The notes: generated by a model from the letters alone, not told the origin. DNA of 37,000 bases from Planctomycetales bacterium 71-10 (GCA_001898385.1 MKTT01000003.1:1-37000), one strand, 5' to 3'. Positions 24,783-32,867 are shown, numbered from the stretch's first letter. Made by a program: numbers and translations.

Positions 24783-25892
24783 TCAGCCGACGCTCCGGGC
24801 CGTCGCCTCCTCCGCCACCCGGAAGTGCGGCGCGGGGGGCTCGCGGCGGTCCGGGGGCCGACGGCGGCGGAGCCGCAGCGCCGGCCGCTCGATCAGCCGC
24901 AGGCTCAGGCCCGCCGCCAGGATCGCCAGCGCCCACGACGCCAGGAAGTGCGTGAACGGGCCGAGGCGGTCGCGGTAAGCCGTCACCAGCATGAGCTGGA
25001 TCGGATACGCATAGAGGAACAGCCCGTACGAGTAGTCTCCCAGCCACCCCAGCCTCCCCGCGCGGGCCCCGGGCCGGAAGCAGATGAAGAGGAGGGCGTA
25101 GGCCCCGTAGATCGGGAACGCCAGGTTCATCACGCGGTACGGCCAGAACCGATAGGGCCACCATCCGGCCGCGTACCCCGCCAGCCCCGCGACCGCCATC
25201 GCGAACCACGACCACCGCAGCGGGATCCGGTCGCGGTAGGCGAAGGCGACCGCCCCGGACAGGAAGCAGGTCAGCAGCCGGGGGTGCTGGTCGTAGATCC
25301 CCGCCTCCGCCCCGCTCGTGAACCACGCCGCGTAGACCGCCCACGACGACGCCCACATCGCGAACACCGGCCAGCGCCTCGCGAGCAGGCCCGCCCAGCC
25401 CATCGCACCGATCAACAGGTAGTAATAGAAGTCGTAGCGGATCGTCCAGAGCGAGCCGTTCGCCGCCAGCTCGGGATAGTCCAGCACCAGGGCCGGCAGG
25501 AGGATCGCGGCCCACGACGGGGCCTCGGGCCGATGCATCCCGCCCCGCGCCGCCAGCCAGGGGGCGGCGACCAGGCTGGTGAACAGGGCCGCCGCCAGGA
25601 ACGCCGGGTAGACCCGCGTCGCCCGCCGCGTCAGGAAGTCGGCCCACCCCCGCGAGCCCGCCCAGCTCCGCGCCACCAGGAACCCGCTCAGGACGAAGAA
25701 GGCGTCCACGGCGATCCGCCCCAGCGTGTACTGCCCCCACGACCATCGGACCATCGGGTCGTAGTCGAGCGAGCAAACGTGCATGTAGAACGAGTGCGAC
25801 AGGACGACCAGGCTCGTGAGCAGGAACCTCGCGAGGCCGACGGCGTTGTCGCGGTCGCCCGGGGGGCGATCCAGATGTGAGCGGTGTTTCAT
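24783..25892 (-). CDS. Membrane acyltransferase, OafA/YrhL type (acyltransferase family 3)
   Basis: A 369-aa protein read from the ATG at 25892; an alternative ATG at 25937 would add 15 residues, and neither has a clear Shine-Dalgarno. Family features are VVLSHSF with the conserved His in the first helix (~28-34), AVDAFFVLSGFLVARSW (~62-78), and RRATRVYPAFLAA (~88-100). About ten membrane helices follow, ending in SLRLIERPALRLRRRR, the typical 'iErP' end. Members transfer acetyl or other acyl groups to sugars of polysaccharides, lipids or glycopeptides at the membrane. The target here is unknown. Upstream lie an inverted repeat and a tandem dyad (see those entries). Confidence 0.9.
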   Translation of the reverse strand: MKHRSHLDRPPGDRDNAVGLARFLLTSLVVLSHSFYMHVCSLDYDPMVRWSWGQYTLGRIAVDAFFVLSGFLVARSWAGSRGWADFLTRRATRVYPAFLAAALFTSLVAAPWLAARGGMHRPEAPSWAAILLPALVLDYPELAANGSLWTIRYDFYYYLLIGAMGWAGLLARRWPVFAMWASSWAVYAAWFTSGAEAGIYDQHPRLLTCFLSGAVAFAYRDRIPLRWSWFAMAVAGLAGYAAGWWPYRFWPYRVMNLAFPIYGAYALLFICFRPGARAGRLGWLGDYSYGLFLYAYPIQLMLVTAYRDRLGPFTHFLASWALAILAAGLSLRLIERPALRLRRRRPPDRREPPAPHFRVAEEATARSVG

Positions 25893-25914
25893 GAAAACGA
25901 CGTCGGTCGTCGAG

Positions 25915-25932
25915 GGGGCGACGGGTCGCCCC
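25915..25932. promoter_or_regulatory. 8-bp inverted repeat GGGGCGAC-GG-GTCGCCCC before the acyltransferase gene
   Basis: Perfect arms with a 2-nt centre, 23 nt upstream of the start at 25892. The 2-nt centre favours a DNA-binding site over an RNA hairpin. If it folds in the mRNA it would lie in the leader. Confidence 0.4.
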
Positions 25933-26028
25933 GACATCGGAGAGGGTCCACATCCATGCGGAGGTCGATGCCCGCGAGGGGCACCGAAGTCCCATCGGGC
26001 CGGGGCGGCGAAAGCGCGCGCCTCGGGC

Positions 26029-26056
26029 CGAGAATCTCGGGGCGAGAATCTCGGGG
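26029..26056. repeat. Tandem 14-nt repeat CGAGAATCTCGGGG x2, each containing a dyad
   Basis: Two exact adjacent copies (26029-26042, 26043-26056). Each holds CGAGA-A-TCTCG, a 5-bp palindrome about one base. The two copies can also pair with each other (11 positions, one A-A mismatch, GGG loop). It lies 67 nt past the PPK2 stop and 137 nt before the acyltransferase start, so it could be a double operator of the latter or a terminator of the former; no T tract follows. Confidence 0.5.
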
Positions 26057-26123
26057 CGACGTCCCGCCGCCCCACCCAGGTTATCGGCCCCGGGGGGCGG
26101 CCTCTCCAGGCGCTCTCGCCCCC

Positions 26124-27023
26124 TCAGTCGCCCTCGACTTCGAGTCGCTCGCGTGCATCCTTGATCGCGGCGAGCTTCTCGGGCGTGACCTCGGGGTACT
26201 TCGGGTCGAGGCCCTGGACGGCCTCGGCGATGGTGTGGGCGACCGCGGCGCGGGCGACCCACTTGTGGTCGGCCGGGATGACGTGCCAAGGTGCCCACTT
26301 CGTGCTCGTGGCGGCGATGGCGTCCTGGTAGGCCTCCATGTAGGCGTCCCAGTGGCCGCGCTCCGAGATGTCGGAGGCGGAGAACTTCCAGTGCCGGGAG
26401 GGGTCGTTCAGCCGCTTCAGGAACCGCCGCCGCTGCTCGTCCCTGGAGACGTTCAGGAAGAACTTCAGCACCAGCGTCCCGTTGCGGGCCAGGTGCCGCT
26501 CCAGGTTGTTGATGTCCTCGTACCGCCCCTCCCAGAACTTTCGGTCGATCTCGGCGCCGGGGATGCGCTCGGCCTGGGCCAGCTCGGGGTGGACGCGGAC
26601 GACCAGGACTTCCTCATAGTACGATCGGTTGAAGATGCCGATGCGTCCGCGCTCGGGCAGGGCCTTGGAATAACGCCAGAGGAAGTTGTGGTCCAGCTCC
26701 TCGGCCGAGGGCTGCTTGAAGCTGAAGACCTGGCAGCCCTGGGGATTGACGCCGGACATGACGTGCTTGATCGTCCCGTCCTTGCCGGCCGCGTCCATCG
26801 CCTGGAGCACGACCAGGACCGACCAGGTGTCGGAGGCGTAGAGGCGGTCCTGGGCCTCGGCCAGCTCCCGGATGCTCTTGGCGAGCAGGTCCTCGGCGAA
26901 CTTCTTCCGTTTGGCCTTGGGGACGCCCTTGTTCCCGGCCCACGACGGGTCGTGATCCTTGAGGCGGAACTTCTCGCCGGGATCGATCCGGAACCTGTCG
27001 ACGACTTCGTCCAACTTCAGCAT
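26124..27023 (-). CDS. ppk2: Polyphosphate kinase 2 family protein (PPK2)
   Basis: A 299-aa protein with the full PPK2 P-loop kinase fold. Walker A is QAMDAAGKDGT (74-84). IKHVMSGVNPQGCQVFSFKQPSAEELDHNFLWR (85-117) is a family signature, GIFNRSYYEEVLVVRVHPE (129-147) the Walker B/catalytic region, and RRRFLKRLNDPSRHWKFSASD (~208-228) the lid region. The length and the N-terminal DPSWAGNKG segment fit the short single-domain group (TIGR03709-like) that uses polyphosphate to phosphorylate nucleotides (AMP and/or ADP). The exact class cannot be set by eye. It has its own promoter candidate 37 nt upstream and follows the secreted TPR protein gene. Confidence 0.93.
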   Translation of the reverse strand: MLKLDEVVDRFRIDPGEKFRLKDHDPSWAGNKGVPKAKRKKFAEDLLAKSIRELAEAQDRLYASDTWSVLVVLQAMDAAGKDGTIKHVMSGVNPQGCQVFSFKQPSAEELDHNFLWRYSKALPERGRIGIFNRSYYEEVLVVRVHPELAQAERIPGAEIDRKFWEGRYEDINNLERHLARNGTLVLKFFLNVSRDEQRRRFLKRLNDPSRHWKFSASDISERGHWDAYMEAYQDAIAATSTKWAPWHVIPADHKWVARAAVAHTIAEAVQGLDPKYPEVTPEKLAAIKDARERLEVEGD

Positions 27024-27059
27024 CGGAGGGCCCCTGATGACGTGGGATGAGCCGACTCC

Positions 27060-27088
27060 GTTGTACGACGTCCCGGGGCTCGCGTCGA
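27060..27088 (-). promoter_or_regulatory. Candidate promoter of ppk2
   Basis: Minus strand: TCGACG (27083-27088), 17-nt spacer, TACAAC (27060-27065). A leader of about 30 nt would result. It overlaps the end of the TPR gene only slightly or not at all (that stop is at 27097), so ppk2 could be transcribed alone. Confidence 0.35.
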
Positions 27089-27096
27089 TCGGCCGG

Positions 27097-29034
27097 TCAG
27101 GGCTTCCGGGCGATCTGGTCGGATTGGTCCAGCCGAGCCAGCGTGGCGCGGGCGAGGTCGGCGGCGACGGAGCGGTCGACGGCGTGGTCGTGGACCCAGG
27201 CCAGGTGCTCGCGGGCGTCGGCCGGCTTGCGGTTCCGCAGGCAGGCCAGCGCGACGATCGTATGGGCCTCGGCCCGCTGGACGTCGTTGCCGGCGGCGTC
27301 GATCAGGGCGGCGTCCGCGAGGTCGCCGTTCAGGTGGAGGAGGACCGGGCGAGGCCAGGCGTCCGAGCCCGGGAGCTTCGCGAGGGCGTCTTCCAGGAAG
27401 GCGTAGGCCGCCGGGTCGCGGCCCGCCCGGCGCTCGGCCAGGACGCCGAGGATCGCCATGTACGGCGCGGCGGGATCCCGCCAGCCGGCCAGGTTGAAGA
27501 ACGCGCGGGCGTCCGTCTCGGCCCCGTCGACGTCGGCGCACAGCCGCGACCATCCCCGGGCGACGTAGGCGTCGGCCCGGCGCGGGTCGGCGGCCGCGGC
27601 CTTGTCGAACGCCTCGACGGCGCGGGCCCAGTCGCCGGCCGCCTGGGACGACCGGCCCTCGCGCATGCGGGCCTCGGCCTCGCTCGTCGGCTCGGGCCGG
27701 GGGGATGGGCTGCGCATCGCCATGCGATCCCGGGACATCTCGGCGAGCACGCCGGAGACGCCGCCGTACGACGCCAGCAGCCTCGGGTCGGCCTCCTCGA
27801 CGGCCCGGTAGTCGGCCATCGCCTGATCGCGGAGGCCCAGCTTCGCGTAGACGTTGCCGCGGTTGAAGTGGACGATCGCGTTGCGCGGGGCGAGCTTCAC
27901 CGCCTCGCCGAGGTCCTCCAGCGACCGCTCGTACTCGCCCAGCATGAATAGGGCCAGGCCGCAGTTGGTCCGCGCGCCGGCGTTCTTCGGGTCGAGGTCG
28001 ATGGCGCGGTCGAGGTCGGCGACGGCCTCGGCGTAGCGCCTCAGGTTGTTGTACGCCGCGCCCCGGTTCTGGTACGCCTTGGCGTTCCTGGGGTCGATGG
28101 CGAGGGCCCGGTCGAGTTCCGCCAGGGCCTCGTCGTTGCGGTTCATGCGGACCAGGACGCCGCCGCGGTCCTTGTGGTTCTCGGAGTCGTTCGGGCGGAG
28201 CCGGCCCACGACCTCGAAGTCCCGGAGCGCCTCCTCGTTCCGGCCCGTCCGCGATCGGATCGCCCCGCGGAGGCGGTAGGCGAAGGCGTAATTCGGGTCG
28301 AGCGCGACGGCCCGCGAGTAGTCGGCCTCGGCGCGGGCGTCTTCCTTCATGTCTTCGAGGAGCCGGCCGCGGCTGGCGAAGGCGCGCGGGTAGTTGGGGC
28401 CGAGCCGGACGGCCTCGTCGAGGTCGGCCAGGGCCCGGGGAAGGTCGCCGAGCGCCCGGTGGACGTCGCCGCGGCCGATGCGGCTGTTGGGGTCGATCGG
28501 GTCGATCCGGATCGCCTGGTCGTACTCGGCGAGGGCCTCGTCGTGGCGATTGAGCCGATGGTGGACCTGGGCCAGCCCCGCGTAGGCCGTTGCGCGGGCC
28601 TCCTGGACGGCGTCGCGACCGCCGGAGCCCAGGCCGCGCGCGCCGTTGAGCGGGACGTCCCACAGGCGGATCGACCGGATGAACGCGGCCTCCGCCTCGT
28701 CGAGCCGGCCCAGCATCATCAGGGCGACGCCGCGGTCGGTCCAGCCCGTGGTGCTCATCGGGTCGCGGGCGATGATGCGGTCGAAGTCGGCCAGCGCCTT
28801 CGACGGCCGCTCCAGGCGCAGGTACGCGCCGCCGCGCCTCGTGAGGGCTTCCGAGTCGTTGGGATGGCGGGCGATCACGGCGTCGAGGCGCTCGACGGCC
28901 TCGGCGTACCGCCCGGCGTTGGAGAGCGCCAGGGCCTCGGCCTTCTGGTCGTTCGTGGAGGCCGCCCAGGAGGCGGCGACGCCCCCGCAGGCCAGCAGCG
29001 CGCAGGCCGCGCGCAGAGCCGTCTTCGCCGTCAT
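27097..29034 (-). CDS. Secreted tetratricopeptide-repeat protein (645 aa)
   Basis: The N-terminus MTAKTALRAACALLACGGVAASWAAS is a signal peptide. Residues ~28-420 contain about ten TPR units with the usual hallmark (A..Y..A..LD.AI..DP), for example YAEAVERLDAVIARHPND and YAEAVADLDRAIDLDPKN. A further TPR-like unit lies at ~465-500 (WARAVEAFDKAAAADPRRADAY), and the C-terminal ~140 residues are helical and unassigned. TPR arrays bind other proteins; export suggests a periplasmic or paryphoplasm scaffold. The gene lies between a small DcrB-like protein gene (upstream) and ppk2 (73 nt downstream), all in the same direction. The partner is unknown. Confidence 0.88.
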   Translation of the reverse strand: MTAKTALRAACALLACGGVAASWAASTNDQKAEALALSNAGRYAEAVERLDAVIARHPNDSEALTRRGGAYLRLERPSKALADFDRIIARDPMSTTGWTDRGVALMMLGRLDEAEAAFIRSIRLWDVPLNGARGLGSGGRDAVQEARATAYAGLAQVHHRLNRHDEALAEYDQAIRIDPIDPNSRIGRGDVHRALGDLPRALADLDEAVRLGPNYPRAFASRGRLLEDMKEDARAEADYSRAVALDPNYAFAYRLRGAIRSRTGRNEEALRDFEVVGRLRPNDSENHKDRGGVLVRMNRNDEALAELDRALAIDPRNAKAYQNRGAAYNNLRRYAEAVADLDRAIDLDPKNAGARTNCGLALFMLGEYERSLEDLGEAVKLAPRNAIVHFNRGNVYAKLGLRDQAMADYRAVEEADPRLLASYGGVSGVLAEMSRDRMAMRSPSPRPEPTSEAEARMREGRSSQAAGDWARAVEAFDKAAAADPRRADAYVARGWSRLCADVDGAETDARAFFNLAGWRDPAAPYMAILGVLAERRAGRDPAAYAFLEDALAKLPGSDAWPRPVLLHLNGDLADAALIDAAGNDVQRAEAHTIVALACLRNRKPADAREHLAWVHDHAVDRSVAADLARATLARLDQSDQIARKP

Positions 29035-29194
29035 GCCGACGACCGTCCTTGGTCAGGGGTCGCTGTCATCGATGGAGCCCGTCGGCTTCCTCATCGGCGA
29101 GGCGGGCGGGGCGGCGACGGCCGGAACGGCGCGGGAAATCGGCCGCCGCGCGGGTTCTCGCGGGCGTGCCGGGGTTCTGGAAAGGGAGCGGACG

Positions 29195-29216
29195 CGCGAG
29201 GAATCCGGGCCTCGCG
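29195..29216 (-). terminator. Hairpin CGCGAGG / CCTCGCG downstream of the small DcrB-like gene
   Basis: A perfect 7-bp stem with an 8-nt loop, 46 nt past the stop at 29263 and ahead of the TPR gene. No T tract follows, so any termination would be inefficient or of another type. Confidence 0.25.
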
Positions 29217-29262
29217 GTGGTCGGCCCTGGCGGGGATGGAGCGGCCGGGGGGGCTCGCGGGG

Positions 29263-29694
29263 TTACTCCGACTCCTCGATCGACCGCAGGACGTCCAGGA
29301 CCTGCTCGGACAGCTCGGCGTCGCCCATGTCGGACCACTGGCCGAGGGCCAAGACCGTCCGCCGAGGGGTGCGGAAGCAGCGGATCGACGCGGCGTTGGT
29401 CATGTCCAGGGTCATGAACTCCAGGTCGTGCCCGGTCGCCGCGTGGTCGTTGATCGTCTCCAGCACGGGCCGGGAGTCCAGGTCGGGATAGTCGTCGCGC
29501 ATGGCCTGGAGCGCGGCGTTCGCGATCTCGTCCGGGTCGGGCCGCGAGTCGTCCGCCTGGATCACCGCGAAGCCCAGGCCGTCGGGCGCCTGGACGGCCA
29601 CCGTGCGCACCGGGCCGTCCTCGGTCTCCTCGATCGCCCAGCCGGGCGGGTACTCGAACCGAAGGCCCTGATCCTCGTAAGCCTGGGCCGACAT
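29263..29694 (-). CDS. Small protein, DcrB/PsbP-like fold suspected (143 aa)
   Basis: The ATG at 29694 has GGGAG 8 nt upstream; an in-frame ATG at 29730 lacks one. There is no signal peptide or membrane helix. The opening YEDQGLRFEYPPGWAIEE, followed by alternating strands (VRTVAVQAPDGLGFAVIQ), a helix (PDEIANAALQAMRDDYPD) and TGHDLEFMTLDMTNAASIRCFRTPRRTVLALGQWSD, resembles the alpha/beta sandwich of DcrB/PsbP/DUF1795-type proteins. This is a fold guess, not a confirmed match. The function is unknown. It diverges from the sulfatase gene across a compact 197-nt region with promoters facing both ways. Confidence 0.72.
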   Translation of the reverse strand: MSAQAYEDQGLRFEYPPGWAIEETEDGPVRTVAVQAPDGLGFAVIQADDSRPDPDEIANAALQAMRDDYPDLDSRPVLETINDHAATGHDLEFMTLDMTNAASIRCFRTPRRTVLALGQWSDMGDAELSEQVLDVLRSIEESE

Positions 29695-29772
29695 CGCTGG
29701 GCTCCCTCGTCGATTCGCCGCCCGGGTCACGACCGATCATGCACCCGGGCCGACGCCGCTGCTCGACCGCCG

Positions 29773-29801
29773 ATCCTACCGCGCGAGCCGGCCGCCGCCA
29801 A
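29773..29801 (-). promoter_or_regulatory. Candidate promoter of the DcrB-like gene
   Basis: Minus strand: TTGGCG (29796-29801), 17-nt spacer, TAGGAT (29773-29778). Nearly identical to the glycosidase promoter at 5332-5360. Leader about 70 nt. Confidence 0.45.
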
Positions 29802-29819
29802 TCCGCACCGCCGGCCTCC

Positions 29820-29847
29820 TTGACCTCGGGGCTGCGTTCTCTATATT
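29820..29847 (+). promoter_or_regulatory. Strong sigma70-type promoter of the sulfatase gene
   Basis: TTGACC (29820-29825), 16-nt spacer, TATATT (29842-29847): five of six consensus bases in each box, and AT-rich in GC-rich DNA. The -35 boxes of this and the leftward promoter are only 18 nt apart, so both may share a regulator. Confidence 0.6.
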
Positions 29848-29848
29848 T

Positions 29849-29865
29849 TCGACTCAATTGGTCGA
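29849..29865. promoter_or_regulatory. Inverted repeat TCGAC-TCAATTG-GTCGA over the expected transcription start
   Basis: 5-bp arms around a 7-nt centre that itself contains CAATTG. It directly follows the -10 box, the usual place for a repressor site. It could regulate sulfatase expression by substrate; the regulator is unknown. Confidence 0.4.
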
Positions 29866-29891
29866 GTTTGACCCAGGGGGCACCGACGACG

Positions 29892-31334
29892 ATGGGATCT
29901 ACGATGCGATCGATGGGCTTCTTCGCGGCGGCGTTCCTCCTGACGGGCCTGGCCTCGGCCGGGGCGGCGGAGGCGCGCAAGCCGAACGTGGTGTTCATCC
30001 TGGCGGACGACCTGGGATATACGGACGTCGCCTGCTACGGGAGCCGGTTCTACCGCACTCCGAACATCGACCGGATGGCGGCCGAGGGCCTGCGGCTGAC
30101 CGACGGCTATTCCTGCGGACCGAATTGCCAGCCGACCCGCGCCGCCCTGATGAGCGGCCAGTACGGGCCGCGGACGGGGGTCTACACCGTCGGCTCGATC
30201 GAGCGGTTCGCCTGGCGGACGCGGTCGCTGAAGCCGGTCGACAACGTCCAGAAGCTGCCGCTGGAGACGTACACGCTGGGCCAGGCCGTCCACGACGCCG
30301 GCTATGTCACCGGGCTGTTCGGGAAGTGGCATCTCGGGCAGGACGAGGCGCATCACCCGCTCAAGCGCGGGTTCGATGAGTCCATCGTCTCGATGGGCAA
30401 GCATTTCGATTTCGAGACGATCCCCCCGGTCGACCATCCGAAGGACGCCTACCTCGCCGACTTCCTGACCGACAAGGCCGTCGACTTCATCGCCCGCCAC
30501 AAGGACCGGCCGTTCTACCTGGAGCTGCACCATTACGCGGTCCACGCCCCGCACCAGGCCAAGCCCGAGATGGTCGCGCGGTTCGTCGGGACGAAGCCCG
30601 AGGGGGGCCACCACGACCCGACCTACGCGGCGATGATCGCCAGCGTCGACGAGAGCGTCGGCCGGGTGCTGAAGACGATCGACGAACTGGGCCTGGGGGA
30701 CGACACGCTGGTGATCTTCACCAGCGACAACGGCGGCGTCGGCGGCTACGCCCGCGAGGGGATCAAGGTCGGCAAGGAGATCACCGACAACGCCCCGCTC
30801 CGCGGCGGCAAGGGGATGCTCTACGAGGGGGGCGTCCGCGTCCCGTACATCTTCCGGTGGACCGGCAAGGTCCCCCCCGGCAAGACCAGCGACCGCCCCG
30901 TCAACAGCGTCGACCTCTATCCCACGATCCTGGAGCTGACCGGCGGCCGGGCGAAGGGGCCCCTCGACGGCTCCAGCTACCTGCGGCTCGTCACCAGCGG
31001 CGGGGCCGACCGCCCCGAACGGGGGCCGCTCTACTGGCACTTCCCCGGCTACCTGGGCGCTTCGAAGGGCCACTGGCGGACCACCCCCGCCGGAGCGATC
31101 CGCGACGGCGACTGGAAGGTCGTCGAGTCCTTCGAGACCGGCGATGTCGAGCTGTACAACCTCCGCGACGACCCCGGTGAGAAGCACGACCTCGCCGCCG
31201 AGCAGCCCGCCCGCGCGGCCGAGCTGCACGCCAGGCTCGTCGCCTGGCGGAAGGAGATCCACGCCCCGATGCCGACCCCCCACACGCCCGACCCGGACGC
31301 CACGGCGAAGAAGGGGGGCGGCGCCGACGAGTGA
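29892..31334 (+). CDS. Secreted formylglycine-dependent sulfatase
   Basis: A 480-aa protein. The ATG at 29892 has AGGGGG 11 nt upstream; an ATG at 29904 is also possible. The signal peptide (MRSMGFFAAAFLLTGLASAGAA) leads into KPNVVFILADDLGYTD (30-45), which carries the first metal-binding Asp pair. C79-Q-P-T-R (in GPNCQPTRAALMSG) is the C-x-P-x-R motif in which Cys is converted to formylglycine. GKWHLG, HHYAVHAPH and FTSDNGG complete the alkaline phosphatase-like active site. The end (VELYNLRDDPGEKHDLA) is the standard sulfatase tail. It should remove sulfate from sugars such as those of algal polysaccharides or mucin. It needs a formylglycine-generating enzyme encoded elsewhere. Confidence 0.95.
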   Translation: MGSTMRSMGFFAAAFLLTGLASAGAAEARKPNVVFILADDLGYTDVACYGSRFYRTPNIDRMAAEGLRLTDGYSCGPNCQPTRAALMSGQYGPRTGVYTVGSIERFAWRTRSLKPVDNVQKLPLETYTLGQAVHDAGYVTGLFGKWHLGQDEAHHPLKRGFDESIVSMGKHFDFETIPPVDHPKDAYLADFLTDKAVDFIARHKDRPFYLELHHYAVHAPHQAKPEMVARFVGTKPEGGHHDPTYAAMIASVDESVGRVLKTIDELGLGDDTLVIFTSDNGGVGGYAREGIKVGKEITDNAPLRGGKGMLYEGGVRVPYIFRWTGKVPPGKTSDRPVNSVDLYPTILELTGGRAKGPLDGSSYLRLVTSGGADRPERGPLYWHFPGYLGASKGHWRTTPAGAIRDGDWKVVESFETGDVELYNLRDDPGEKHDLAAEQPARAAELHARLVAWRKEIHAPMPTPHTPDPDATAKKGGGADE

Positions 31335-31345
31335 ACTCCGAGCGA

Positions 31346-31377
31346 GGAGGGGCGCGGCGGCCCGGCCGCGCCCCTCC
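31346..31377 (+). terminator. 13-bp GC-rich hairpin after the sulfatase gene
   Basis: Perfect arms GGAGGGGCGCGGC (31346-31358) and GCCGCGCCCCTCC (31365-31377) with a 6-nt loop, 11 nt past the stop codon. No T tract follows, so it is a U-less terminator or a transcript-stabilising hairpin. Confidence 0.5.
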
Positions 31378-31501
31378 GCCCCTCCGTGCCCCGGACGCCG
31401 CGGCCGGGCCCGTCCCCCGCATGGCCGCGCCCCGGCGTTCCTGATAGAGTGGCTGGCCGAAGGGGCCGCGAGCGAGGCGGCCCGAGGTCGAGGAGGGGAC
31501 G

Positions 31502-32476
31502 ATGAGGATTCTGTCGGGGATTCAGCCTTCGGGCGCGCTGCACATCGGCAACTATCTGGGGGCGATCCGGCAGTACGTCGCGCTCCAGGACGCCAACGAC
31601 GCCTACTATTTCGTCGCGGACTATCACGCCCTCACGAGCGTCCGCGACGCCGCGACCTTGCATAAATATGTGTCCGACGTCCTGGTCGACCTGCTGGCGC
31701 TGGGGCTGGACCCGGAGCGGGCCGTCCTGTTCGTGCAGTCGGACGTCCCGGAGACGGTGGAGCTGTCCTGGCTGCTGACGTCGGTCACGCCGATGGGCTG
31801 GCTGGAGAAGTGCGTCAGCTACAAGGACAAGGTGCAGCAGGGCCTGCCGGCCGAGCACGGCCTGTTCGCCTACCCGGTCCTCCAGGCGGCCGACATCCTG
31901 CTGTACGACGCCGACCTCGTCCCCGTGGGCCAGGACCAGAAGCAGCACCTGGAGATCACCCGCGACGTCGCCGAGCGGTTCAACCACGTCTACGGCGGAA
32001 AGAAGAAGGAGGTCTTCCGCCTGCCGAAGCCGTACATCCTCGACTCGGTCGCCGTGGTGCCGGGGCTCGACGGCCGGAAGATGTCCAAGAGCTACAGCAA
32101 CACGATCGAGATCTTCGACGAGCCGGCCGCGATCCGGAAGAAGGTCAAGAAGTTCGTCACCGACAGCACCCCCGTCGAGGCCCCCAAGGACCCCGACGCC
32201 GACCCGCTGTTCGGCCTCTTCAAGCTGTTCGCCAAGGAGGCCGACCGCGACGAGGTCGAGCGCCGGTATCGCGAGGGGGGCATCGGCTACGGCGAGGTCA
32301 AGACGCGGCTGGGCGAGGCGCTGATCGAGACCTTCGCCGAGGCCCGCGAGCGCCGGGCCGACTGGGTCGCGCACCCCGAGCGGGTGGCCGCCGTCCGCGC
32401 CGCCGGGGCCGAGAAGGCCCGCGCCACCGCCCGCAAGGTCCTCGACCGCGCCCGCGCCGCCTGCGGCCTGGGCTGA
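31502..32476 (+). CDS. trpS: Tryptophan--tRNA ligase
   Basis: A 324-aa protein, a normal length for bacterial TrpRS. The class I signatures are ALHIGNYLGA (12-21, HIGN) and KMSKS (193-197) in DGRKMSKSYSNTI. Other family-typical segments are ILSGIQPSG at the start, LLTSVTPMGWLE, YPVLQAADILLYDADLVPVGQDQKQHLE (the Trp-binding region) and the C-terminal helical domain that contacts the tRNA anticodon. GAGGAGGGG precedes the ATG at 31502. It charges tRNA-Trp in the cytoplasm. It follows the sulfatase gene across a hairpin. The GlsB/YeaQ-like gene is 51 nt downstream and may share its transcript. Confidence 0.97.
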   Translation: MRILSGIQPSGALHIGNYLGAIRQYVALQDANDAYYFVADYHALTSVRDAATLHKYVSDVLVDLLALGLDPERAVLFVQSDVPETVELSWLLTSVTPMGWLEKCVSYKDKVQQGLPAEHGLFAYPVLQAADILLYDADLVPVGQDQKQHLEITRDVAERFNHVYGGKKKEVFRLPKPYILDSVAVVPGLDGRKMSKSYSNTIEIFDEPAAIRKKVKKFVTDSTPVEAPKDPDADPLFGLFKLFAKEADRDEVERRYREGGIGYGEVKTRLGEALIETFAEARERRADWVAHPERVAAVRAAGAEKARATARKVLDRARAACGLG

Positions 32477-32527
32477 ACCGACGCCCGGCCGCCGCCCCTC
32501 CAACCGTCCTCTCCGCGGAGTCAAGCC

Positions 32528-32779
32528 ATGCTGTTCTCGCTGATCTGGTTCCTGCTCATCGGCCTGGCCGCCGGCTGGCTCGCCGGCCAGATCACCAAGG
32601 GCCGCGACTTCGGCGCGGTCAACAACATGATCGTCGGCGTGCTGGGCGCGCTCGTCGGTGGCTTCCTGTTCGGCCTCCTCGGCTTCGGCCCGACCAACAT
32701 CATCGGCAGCCTCATCACGGCGACCGTCGGCGCGATCGTCGTGCTGTACCTCCTCAACCACTTCGGCCGGAAGCTCTGA
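32528..32779 (+). CDS. GlsB/YeaQ/YmgE family membrane protein (transglycosylase-associated)
   Basis: An 83-aa, very hydrophobic protein with three membrane helices (~2-20, 31-52 and 57-76). LIWFLLIGLAAGWLAGQITKGRDFG and NMIVGVLGALVGGFLFGLLGF are the characteristic Gly-rich helices of PF04226. The family is small, conserved and often induced by stress; no activity is proven. GGAG lies upstream of the ATG. Confidence 0.93.
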   Translation: MLFSLIWFLLIGLAAGWLAGQITKGRDFGAVNNMIVGVLGALVGGFLFGLLGFGPTNIIGSLITATVGAIVVLYLLNHFGRKL

Positions 32780-32795
32780 CCGGGCGAGTGGCCGC

Positions 32796-32821
32796 GGCCC
32801 GGTCGCGGTGGCCGCCGGGCC
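32796..32821. terminator. Possible bidirectional hairpin between convergent genes
   Basis: GGCCCGG (32796-32802) and CCGGGCC (32815-32821) with a 12-nt loop, in the 88-nt gap between the GlsB-like and PEP-CTERM genes. There is no T tract, so this is weak. Confidence 0.3.
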
Positions 32822-32867
32822 GTGTGGCGAAGCACCGGCCCGGCGATGGTGAAAGTCGCTCGCCGCG

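Noticed and set aside
22262..25892. A HerA-based anti-phage system
   Set aside because: No nuclease, SIR2, DUF4297 or other effector gene is adjacent; both neighbours are ordinary envelope-type genes.
29049..29262. A possible small plus-strand gene between the TPR and DcrB-like genes
   Set aside because: The open frames there are Arg/Gly-rich with no ribosome binding site or motif, and they continue antisense into the neighbouring gene.
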